NCBI GenBank assembly: GCA_016219795.1
Contig: JACRKK010000101.1
Coordinates: 1-12,181 of the forward strand
DNA length: 12,181 nt
Reading direction: 5' to 3'
Source of the DNA: Candidatus Woesearchaeota archaeon
Lineage (GTDB): Archaea; Nanobdellota; Nanobdellia; Woesearchaeales; JACRKL01
Part shown: in pieces, positions 6,558 through 12,181 of the stretch
How positions within the stretch are numbered: the first letter of the stretch is position 1
How the letters are laid out: each line of letters opens with the position of its first letter
Notes under the pieces: model-generated
Seen by the model: the letters and a program-made list of their open reading frames with translations, nothing else
Told to the model about the DNA's origin: nothing
Database searches by the model: none
Made by a program: the position numbers and the translations under genes

Positions 6558-7901
6558 GTGAGAATAAAGAAAATTAGCGTGCAGTTTCTCATTGGCACAA
6601 TATTGTTTTTTGGAATAGTGGGTATGGCATCTGCAGAGGAAGGCAACGCCACTTCCTATGCCGGGGCTGAAAAGTGCGGGACGTGCCACAAGCCAATATA
6701 TGAAAGCTGGAATAAAACAAAGCATGCAAATGCATACGATACTATGCTGTATGCATATAATATGTTGACCGCAACCGGGCGGGGCATAAGACCATGGGTA
6801 GAAATAGGCAGAACTAAAGAGTGGTGCGAGCAGTGCCACACGACAGGCAGATATGCCAATGGAACCTATGTTTTGAAAAATATTCAATGTGAAAGATGCC
6901 ATCTGCTTGGTAAAGAACATATCCAAGCTGGAGGCGGAAAAGGCACGCAAAAGGTTGACTGGTCTGCGGAGCTGTGCAGGCAGTGCCACGGGGGCAGCCA
7001 GCATCCACAGTACGACGACTGGAAGCAGTCGGCTCACTCGAGGTCGTTAGCAGTCGCATGCCAGCAATGCCATGTTGCGCAATTTGTTGTTAAATCAGAC
7101 TTCGGCAGTATAAAAATAGAACCCGTATTGGAGAATAAGGAGCCAATAAACTGCCAGACATGCCACGACCCGCATGGAAGTGTAAACTACAGGCAGCTTA
7201 GGTATCCTCCGGAAGAACTGTGCGCCAAGTGCCACAATGTCAAAGGTCCGAAAATAGCAGGGCGCATAGCGCATACGCAGGCAGACATGTTCAACGGCAG
7301 CATTATGGAGCAGGCCGGAGTTACCTGCTATAACTGCCATATGTATGTCAAGGTCTATGAAAGCGAAATCTCACCAAGGGTTACCGGACATACCTTCGAG
7401 CCAAGGCCTGAACAGTGCGTAACTTCATGTCATCCTAAAAAAGACGCTAAATGGGCGAAGAGCGCTGTGGAGGTCAGACAAGTGCAGATTTCAGCTCTAA
7501 TGACAGAAGTAGAAAAAGAAGTAAAAATATTGCATGATGTAATTTCTAAAAAGTATCCAACCTGGGATGGAGAAACAAAAGAAAGTGTAAAAGGACTTTC
7601 TCCACACGGCTCGGATGCTATAGACAGGTATCTCCGGGCCAGTTACGCCATCGATTTTATAAAAGCTGACAAATCCACGGGATTCCACAATGGAGAGAAG
7701 GCTACGAGAATGTTAGAAGAAGCAAAAACTCTGACAAACGAAGGCATGGATTCGATAAGAAAAGAGATTGCTCCAACACCGCAAGCAGGAGCAGAGGTAA
7801 CTAACCTGCCGAAGATAGTGGCTATTATAGTAATAGTTGGCGGCATTATACTTGCCATTTCCCTTGAGGTATACAGAAGATTGAAGAAGGGACAAAAATG
7901 A
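6558..7901 (+). CDS. Multiheme cytochrome c (9 heme sites) with C-terminal membrane anchor
   Basis: This 447-residue protein has a signal peptide (about 1-26, ending GMASA) and a C-terminal transmembrane helix (about 419-437). Eight CxxCH sites start at Cys40, 90, 111, 140, 168, 199, 222 and 257. A ninth is a CX3CH site, CVTSCH at 287-292. The spacing and the context CxxCHDPHG, together with the helical tail containing ADKSTGFHN, resemble the cytochrome c554/octaheme superfamily related to NrfA. No CxxCK catalytic site is present, so electron transfer rather than nitrite reduction is more likely. It starts with GTG, with AGGTAGGA just upstream, 43 nt after the previous gene. It overlaps the following ferredoxin gene by 4 bp (ATGA), indicating translational coupling. 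Confidence 0.9.
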   Translation: MRIKKISVQFLIGTILFFGIVGMASAEEGNATSYAGAEKCGTCHKPIYESWNKTKHANAYDTMLYAYNMLTATGRGIRPWVEIGRTKEWCEQCHTTGRYANGTYVLKNIQCERCHLLGKEHIQAGGGKGTQKVDWSAELCRQCHGGSQHPQYDDWKQSAHSRSLAVACQQCHVAQFVVKSDFGSIKIEPVLENKEPINCQTCHDPHGSVNYRQLRYPPEELCAKCHNVKGPKIAGRIAHTQADMFNGSIMEQAGVTCYNCHMYVKVYESEISPRVTGHTFEPRPEQCVTSCHPKKDAKWAKSAVEVRQVQISALMTEVEKEVKILHDVISKKYPTWDGETKESVKGLSPHGSDAIDRYLRASYAIDFIKADKSTGFHNGEKATRMLEEAKTLTNEGMDSIRKEIAPTPQAGAEVTNLPKIVAIIVIVGGIILAISLEVYRRLKKGQK

Positions 7902-8701
7902 TAACAAGAAGAAAATTCGTGAAATCCGCAGCGCTTGCAACAGTAGCTGCCGCTACTGGAGCAGTAGCTGTGCTAAAGAAAATCGGACTTGCAAATGCTC
8001 AGCCAGAGGTCGGACAATATTATCCTCACATCTGGGATAGGCTGGGCAACGCCAAGTATATTCACCCCTGGGATATTGATGCTAGACTGGGACCGGACCA
8101 CTACAAAAAGGGGGCTAGGGAAAGGTGGGCAATGGTTATAGACCTCCGCAAGTGCGTTGGATGCCATCTCTGCGAACTTGTCTGCAGAGAGCACTGGGAT
8201 GTTCCAGAAGGATTCTGGCGCTCGTGGGTAAAGGCTATCCAGAAAGGGAGACCGCCAAATGCCAAGAAGTACTTCCTGCCCAGATTGTGCAACCAGTGCG
8301 AGGATCCGCCCTGCGTTACGGCATGCCCCACCACTGCATCCATTATACGTGATGACGGCATAGTCGTGATTCGATACGAGATGTGCATAGGCTGTAGATA
8401 CTGCATAGCGGTCTGCCCGTACGACTCAAGATTTATCAATCCAAGAAGAAAGACTGCAGAGAAGTGCGATTTCTGCCAGCCCAGAGTAGACAAAGGCGAG
8501 CTGCCTGTCTGCGTGGAGATATGTCCAGTTAACGCCAGAATATTTGGAGACCTGAATGACCCCGAGAGCGATGTTTCAAAGCTAATAAGAAATAATCCGG
8601 TGCAGGTACTAAGACCGGAGATGGGAACAGAACCGCAGGTTTACTATATCAATCCTGATATGGATATAATGGGTAGAATCAAGGAGAGGAGAGGAAGGTA
8701 G
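7898..8701 (+). CDS. Tat-exported four-cluster ferredoxin subunit (NrfC/PsrB/HybA family)
   Basis: This 267-residue ferredoxin starts with a twin-arginine signal (TRRKFVKSAA, residues 3-12), so it is folded before export and acts outside the membrane. Four cysteine groups for [4Fe-4S] clusters are complete: CVGCHLCELVC (86-96), CNQCEDPPCVTAC (131-143), CIGCRYCIAVC (163-173), and CDFCQ with CVEIC (190-209). This is the arrangement of the electron-transfer subunits of complex iron-sulfur molybdoenzymes. It would pass electrons between the quinone-reactive NrfD protein encoded 1 bp downstream and the multiheme cytochromes encoded upstream. There is no C-terminal transmembrane helix, unlike the HybA-like protein at the end of the window. 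No molybdopterin subunit is adjacent. Confidence 0.93.
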   Translation: MITRRKFVKSAALATVAAATGAVAVLKKIGLANAQPEVGQYYPHIWDRLGNAKYIHPWDIDARLGPDHYKKGARERWAMVIDLRKCVGCHLCELVCREHWDVPEGFWRSWVKAIQKGRPPNAKKYFLPRLCNQCEDPPCVTACPTTASIIRDDGIVVIRYEMCIGCRYCIAVCPYDSRFINPRRKTAEKCDFCQPRVDKGELPVCVEICPVNARIFGDLNDPESDVSKLIRNNPVQVLRPEMGTEPQVYYINPDMDIMGRIKERRGR

Positions 8702-8702
8702 T

Positions 8703-9614
8703 ATGGTAGAGGAGCTGATAGTATTATATAACGTGCCGCATGAGCTGCCGCTCGGTATATTAATAGCCACTTACTTTTATTACACCGGTGTAAGCGCCGG
8801 TTCCTTCGTTCTCTCAACCCTCGCATACGTATTCGGCTATGAGAAGTATAAACCAATTGGAAAGCTCGCTATAGTTATGGCAGTAATTGTGCTGATTTTG
8901 GCTCCTCTGCACCTTATTCTCGACCTTGCTCAGCCCCAGAGATTCGTACATATATTATATATGTTCAACGCAAGGTCGATGATTTCCTGGGGTACTATAA
9001 TGCTCACCGCATATCCGCTGAACTGCGTAATATACGGTTACTTCATGTTCAAGGAAAATATGAAAATGACAAGAATTTTCGGTTTGATTGGAATTCCGCT
9101 TGCAGTGGGCGTTCACGGATACTGCGGGTTTATACTTTCACTGGTTGCAATCAGATCCCTCTGGCACACCGCCCTTATGCCTCCTCTCTTCCTTGTATCT
9201 GCTGTAGTCTCTGGAGTGGCTCTTATGATACTCATTGTGATTACCAAGCAGAGGTTTTTCACGCTAGATAAAAAAATTAATGTGGATTTAATATTTAGTC
9301 TTGGAAAAATTCTTGCCTGGACCCTCGTACTTGACCTGTTTCTGGTTGGAGTAGACCTCCTTGAGCTTACCTACGTCTATTCCCGTACAGAAGCGTACGA
9401 CGCTGCGATGCTGCTGATAAAGGGACCACTTGCACCGCTTTTTTTGATAGGTGAGATATTCCTGGGAGGAATAGTGCCTTTTATACTTTTAACGCATCCA
9501 AGAACCAGCAGCTCCATAAAGGTTGTTACCCTAGCCTCGGTACTGGTGCTCATCGGCATATATGCAATGAGAGTAAACTGGGTCGTTGGAGGGCAGATGA
9601 CCCCGCTTAGCTGA
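8703..9614 (+). CDS. nrfD: NrfD/PsrC-type membrane quinone-reactive subunit, last helix cut off by TGA
   Basis: This 303-residue integral membrane protein has eight likely helices. It carries the NrfD-family loop after helix 2 (HLILDLAQPQRFVHIL, then SMISWGT) and the late segment PLFLIGEIFLGGIVPFILL. It is the membrane partner of the ferredoxin encoded 1 bp upstream and would exchange electrons with menaquinone or a similar quinone. GAGGAAGG (8691-8698) precedes the ATG. The frame stops at TGA (9612-9614) after VVGGQMTPLS. The homologue encoded at 10201-11433 continues from the matching GQILPLL through RGGL into one more helix, and the same helix follows here in the same frame. The protein therefore appears to lack its final helix, or to be completed by the 39-codon ORF downstream. 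See that entry and the finding. Confidence 0.9.
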   Translation: MVEELIVLYNVPHELPLGILIATYFYYTGVSAGSFVLSTLAYVFGYEKYKPIGKLAIVMAVIVLILAPLHLILDLAQPQRFVHILYMFNARSMISWGTIMLTAYPLNCVIYGYFMFKENMKMTRIFGLIGIPLAVGVHGYCGFILSLVAIRSLWHTALMPPLFLVSAVVSGVALMILIVITKQRFFTLDKKINVDLIFSLGKILAWTLVLDLFLVGVDLLELTYVYSRTEAYDAAMLLIKGPLAPLFLIGEIFLGGIVPFILLTHPRTSSSIKVVTLASVLVLIGIYAMRVNWVVGGQMTPLS

Positions 9615-9620
9615 GGAGGA
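9613..9620 (+). promoter_or_regulatory. Strong Shine-Dalgarno-like sequence before the mini-ORF
   Basis: GAGGAGGA overlaps the nrfD stop and ends 6 nt before a TTG codon at 9627. It could drive re-initiation. The same bases also encode Gly-Gly in the read-through frame, and the homologue on the minus strand uses GGAGGT for its Gly-Gly, so the resemblance may be accidental. Confidence 0.45.
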
Positions 9621-9626
9621 TTGAAA

Positions 9627-9746
9627 TTGGTATATTATGAATACATACCCTATACCCCAAGCATGCATGAAATAGCGGTGGTAATAGGCGTAGCAGTGCT
9701 CGGTATAATTCTATTTTCCATATCCGTAAAAGTCCTCAAGCTGTAG
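9627..9746 (+). CDS. 39-residue single-helix ORF, detached C-terminus of NrfD
   Basis: This short frame begins at TTG (9627), reads VYYEYIPYTPSMHEI and then one hydrophobic helix VVIGVAVLGIILFSISVKVL, and stops at TAG. It lies in the same frame as nrfD, 12 nt past its TGA. The last helix of the HybB-like protein in this window aligns with it: YAPTLFESLIAIGIIALCAF then LYTLGVKYFPL. It is therefore the normal C-terminal helix of an NrfD protein made separate by a stop codon. If read through, the joined protein would be about 347 residues. Whether it is translated as its own subunit, joined by read-through, or dead cannot be told from sequence. Confidence 0.6.
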   Translation: MVYYEYIPYTPSMHEIAVVIGVAVLGIILFSISVKVLKL

Positions 9747-9758
9747 CTCCGCTACTTG
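9737..9758. terminator. Small inverted repeat between convergent operons
   Basis: GTAGC-TCC-GCTAC (9743-9755), extended by CAA/TTG with a small bulge, covers the stop codons of both convergent genes. It could help end transcription in both directions, but there is no T tract of note and the stem is short. Confidence 0.2.
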
Positions 9759-10183
9759 CTCCCTACAACCCTCGTATAGCCCGGGACGTGGCATGAGGTA
9801 CATGTTTCTTCTTTAACAGTAACCAAGTGTGTTTTATGGCAGGTATTGCAGTCGAAATATGACGGATGAATCATGTGCACGTCCTTTGATATCAAATGCT
9901 TGGGTTTAAGTTCGGTAAGGGTGTGGCATCCCTTGCAGATTTCCCCTGAAACCTCCGGTATGCCAGTGGCAGCGTAACGCCCGTATATTACAGCGGAGCC
10001 GTAATTGAAACCTTTTAGAGCTGATTGCACCCGAGTTTCGATGTGGCATGTGTGGCAGTTTATATTCTTATGTGGAGATTCTTGCCATGCATCGTACATG
10101 GGCTTCATTACATGGCAACTGGAACAAAAGGAGGGTTGGTTGGAGTACCAAGCAAAGCCGCCGTTGAGTGTTAGGCAATGCGC
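9752..10183 (-). CDS. NapC/NrfH-like pentaheme cytochrome c missing its anchor and start (probable pseudogene)
   Basis: From a TGA at 10186-10184 the minus strand stays open for 143 codons and encodes five heme sites: CSSCH, CHTCH, CKGCH, CNTCH and CTSCH. The first is CSSCHVM, the CxxCHxM motif in which NrfH/NapC-family proteins use the methionine as a ligand. It is preceded by GGFAWYSNQPSF, the stretch that normally follows the N-terminal membrane helix. That helix is absent: only nine residues precede GGF before the stop. No ATG, GTG or TTG occurs before the first heme. The first ATG (10108) is that heme's own methionine and would delete heme 1. A nearby ATG at 10189 is in another frame. 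It follows the HybB-like gene by 17 bp, so it would have been that module's quinol-linked cytochrome. Either a 5' deletion or an assembly error explains this; I judge it non-functional as written. Confidence 0.6.
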   Translation of the reverse strand, partial: AHCLTLNGGFAWYSNQPSFCSSCHVMKPMYDAWQESPHKNINCHTCHIETRVQSALKGFNYGSAVIYGRYAATGIPEVSGEICKGCHTLTELKPKHLISKDVHMIHPSYFDCNTCHKTHLVTVKEETCTSCHVPGYTRVVGSK

Positions 10184-10200
10184 TCATGTAAGTGCACGCT

Positions 10201-11433
10201 TCACTTTTCATTTTTCAACAACGGGAAGTATTTTACTCCTAAAGTGTATAGAAATGCGCAGAGCGCAATGATTCCTATCGCAATGAGCGACTCAAACAGA
10301 GTTGGAGCATAGGAAGGCAGACCTCCTCTCAGCAGTGGCAATATCTGTCCCGCAATCACGAAGTCATACCTCATAACAAAGATGCCGATTAGCACTAAGA
10401 GAGAGGCTGTAAATATTCCAGAAATTGTTCGACCCGTCCTCGGGTGCAGGAGAATGAAAACAGGAATTAGAGTTCCAAGCAGTATTTCAAAAACCCAGAA
10501 ATTCAGGCTGAACGGTCCTTTGAGCAGCAGCAGAATGGACTCTAATTTTTCCGCAGAATAAGCACCACTCACTACTTTCCAAGCTGTAAATAATAGCCCA
10601 AGGGCAAGCACGAAGGCAAGTATTCTCCCGAGCTCAGATATTAACTTCTGCAGTTCTGAATCAATGCTTTTTTTGGTTGCCTTGTAAGTCAGGATTACTG
10701 CAAAAATCAGCCAGGCTAGTCCTGAAAAAACAGCAGAGAGCAGGAAATAAACTGGATAGTAAGCTCCGTACCATAACGCCCTTGCTTCGACGTGCCCAAA
10801 CACTGCTCCGAGAGTATTGTGGGCAGAAACCCCTGCAACAAGAGCTAAAGCTCCAATAATTTGTGCCCGTCTTATGTCTCTACGGAGAGAATCCTCAGAT
10901 TCATCGGTACTTCCCAGCGTGAGCACTTTATAGAAGGATGCCTTCAACCCTGTAGAAACTTTCTGCATTTTTACCATGTCGTACCTTGCTAAAAACCAGT
11001 ACTCTATTACTATGAAGAAAAAGTAGAAGGAATAGAAGAAGCCCATCCACCAGATTGCTGAAGACAGGTTCGGAGTGAACACCGTGTAAATGATGAGCCT
11101 CTCAGCATGCCCGAGATGCAGCAAAATCGCAAGAAAGCCTGCAACAATCGTAACTATCGCAAGGTAAACTCCGGTCCTGCTGATGCGCTCGTATCTCTTC
11201 ACCCTAAACACATCTCCTACTGAAGAAACGATGCACAGGCCTGTGCTGGAGACAACGAAGAAAACGTAAGTAGATATAAGCAGGGACCAAGGTATTGCCT
11301 TGGATATCTCCAGAATTTCATGCCCTCTTATAAATGCAGCAGCAGCTGCAGAGACTCCCAAGACAATCAGAATGCTTAGAAATCCCGTCCATAGATAGAA
11401 GGGATATCTGCTTTCTTTTCTTGCCTCAAACAT
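10201..11433 (-). CDS. HybB/DsrP-like NrfD-family integral membrane subunit
   Basis: This 410-residue membrane protein has about ten helices, longer than the nrfD product on the plus strand. The opening matches the HybB/DsrP subgroup: an early helix, then AIPWSLLISTYVFFVVSSTG followed by LCIVSS. It anchors the HybA-like ferredoxin and exchanges electrons with the quinone pool. The C-terminus reads GQILPLLRGGLPSYAPTLF then one last helix and KYFPL, intact here and split in the other copy. ATG at 11433 is preferred over a GTG at 11442 because GAGGGTG (11446-11440) sits 6 nt ahead. The resulting overlap with the ferredoxin gene is 8 bp (ATGTTTGA), which couples translation. It ends 17 bp before the remaining open frame of the truncated pentaheme cytochrome. 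Confidence 0.92.
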   Translation of the reverse strand: MFEARKESRYPFYLWTGFLSILIVLGVSAAAAAFIRGHEILEISKAIPWSLLISTYVFFVVSSTGLCIVSSVGDVFRVKRYERISRTGVYLAIVTIVAGFLAILLHLGHAERLIIYTVFTPNLSSAIWWMGFFYSFYFFFIVIEYWFLARYDMVKMQKVSTGLKASFYKVLTLGSTDESEDSLRRDIRRAQIIGALALVAGVSAHNTLGAVFGHVEARALWYGAYYPVYFLLSAVFSGLAWLIFAVILTYKATKKSIDSELQKLISELGRILAFVLALGLLFTAWKVVSGAYSAEKLESILLLLKGPFSLNFWVFEILLGTLIPVFILLHPRTGRTISGIFTASLLVLIGIFVMRYDFVIAGQILPLLRGGLPSYAPTLFESLIAIGIIALCAFLYTLGVKYFPLLKNEK

Positions 11434-12181
11434 CCTTCTCACCCTCTTTCGCTTTCTGCGAAAGGTAGTATAACGTTCCGACTAAAGTAGCTGCCCCAAA
11501 AAATCCCCAGGAGCTGATGCGGAGCATGTCCATCGGGTCCATCACTCCTTTTCTGAGAGCTACTGGAAAATTCAGCAATTTAGCTGGCTCTGCAGGTAAA
11601 ATGGTAAGTACATCTGTTCCACCTGCTTCTTTTATTCCGTGCACATAGCCACTGATTTCATCTGCCCTTGCCCTTGCCCTCTCAACGAGTATTTCCCTCC
11701 TTCCGAAGTCCTTCGCAAACACAGGGCATACGGTTACGCAGGCAGGCTTTGCAGGAAGCCACTTATAGCACATGTGACACTTGCGAGTAATTCTCTTCTC
11801 GAAGTCAAACCTAGGAACTTTAAAAGGACAGGCTTGATAGCAGTACCTGCATCCAATGCATTTATTCTCATCTATTACAACTGCGCCCGTAGGTTTCTTC
11901 TCGATCGCACTTACCGGGCAAACCGCAGCGCACGCAGGCCTAATGCAGTGCTGACACTGCCAGGGCACGAAGAAGTAATTATCAACGCTTCTCTTTGGTG
12001 CATCTAAGTTAACGGCTGTCCAAGTCGTACCTTCCAAATCCAAAGTTCTGGCTCCCATCTCCGTTACTATTTTTTTCTCCAAGGAAAGCTCGGCTAGGCC
12101 TACCGTCGGAGGAAGATCATTGCGGCGCTTGCAAGCCAGCATGCATCTTCTGCATCCAATGCACTTGGTTGCGTCGTTCAG
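11426..12181 (-). CDS. HybA-like four-cluster ferredoxin with C-terminal anchor (5' end outside window)
   Basis: The gene continues past the right edge; 251 residues are visible. Its first visible motif, CIGCRRCMLAC, begins upstream of the first in-window ATG (12142), which proves that this ATG is not the start. Further cluster motifs are CQHCIRPACAAVC, CIGCRYCYQAC, and CHMC with CVTVC, giving four [4Fe-4S] clusters. A C-terminal helix (about ISSWGFFGAATLVGTLYYL) would anchor it, as in E. coli HybA. It is translationally coupled to the HybB-like gene. The missing N-terminus probably holds an export signal. Any catalytic or cytochrome partner upstream is outside the window, so the module's substrate cannot be named. 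Confidence 0.92.
   Translation of the reverse strand: MNDATKCIGCRRCMLACKRRNDLPPTVGLAELSLEKKIVTEMGARTLDLEGTTWTAVNLDAPKRSVDNYFFVPWQCQHCIRPACAAVCPVSAIEKKPTGAVVIDENKCIGCRYCYQACPFKVPRFDFEKRITRKCHMCYKWLPAKPACVTVCPVFAKDFGRREILVERARARADEISGYVHGIKEAGGTDVLTILPAEPAKLLNFPVALRKGVMDPMDMLRISSWGFFGAATLVGTLYYLSQKAKEGEKDV

Noticed and set aside
8101..8493. 130-codon minus-strand frame under the ferredoxin gene.
   Set aside because: It lies antisense to an intact, strongly conserved four-cluster ferredoxin; the composition is that of a shadow frame.
9612..9614. TGA as selenocysteine in NrfD.
   Set aside because: The aligned residue in the homologue is arginine and not a redox residue. NrfD is not a selenoprotein family, and I see no convincing SECIS-like structure.
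1..12181. tRNA or rRNA genes, CRISPR arrays, insertion sequences or attachment sites.
   Set aside because: I found no regularly spaced repeats, no transposase-like frame and no tRNA-like cloverleaf by eye. The window is nearly fully coding.

Overview
The window looks archaeal. It carries tiaS (tRNA-Ile2 agmatidine synthetase), an archaea-specific tRNA enzyme, and an XRE-family regulator of a type known mainly from archaea. Several starts sit about 27-30 nt downstream of TATA boxes, as in leaderless archaeal transcripts. The rest is dense respiratory redox machinery: c-type and b-type cytochromes, a Rieske protein, polyferredoxins and NrfD-type membrane subunits. A euryarchaeote with quinone and multiheme-cytochrome respiration, such as an iron-reducing Archaeoglobales member, fits best, but this lineage is an inference and not a reading.

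Layout. (1) 1-2299: tiaS (-) and the regulator (+) are divergent, with two crossed TATA boxes in a 34-bp gap. (2) 2259-4682 (-): an operon for a cytochrome b6f-like complex, in transcription order membrane-anchored monoheme cytochrome c, small two-helix protein, Rieske protein, b6-type cytochrome b with the heme ci cysteine, and subunit IV with PEWY. A decayed methyltransferase relic follows. (3) 4775-9746 (+): a divergent operon for a second quinone/cytochrome module: a large cytochrome c with 11-12 heme sites, a 9-site cytochrome c, a Tat-exported four-cluster ferredoxin, and an NrfD-like integral membrane protein. An in-frame TGA cuts the last helix of the NrfD protein off into a 39-codon mini-ORF. 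(4) 9752-12181 (-): a convergent second FeS/NrfD module: HybA-like ferredoxin running off the window, HybB-like membrane protein, and a NapC/NrfH-like pentaheme cytochrome whose membrane anchor and start codon are missing.

Working together. The b6f-like complex and the two FeS/NrfD modules all plausibly connect the membrane quinone pool to c-type hemes outside the membrane. The window therefore seems to encode up to three parallel quinol:cytochrome c routes, suited to electron transfer to or from extracellular acceptors. No molybdopterin catalytic subunit is visible next to either ferredoxin/NrfD pair, although the second module is cut by the window edge.

Most notable: the TGA-split NrfD with an intact homologue 700 bp away for comparison; a CxxCM heme site and CX3CH sites in the multiheme proteins; an archaeal cytochrome b with the heme ci cysteine; and three apparent gene lesions in 8 kb, which could be biological decay or sequence error.
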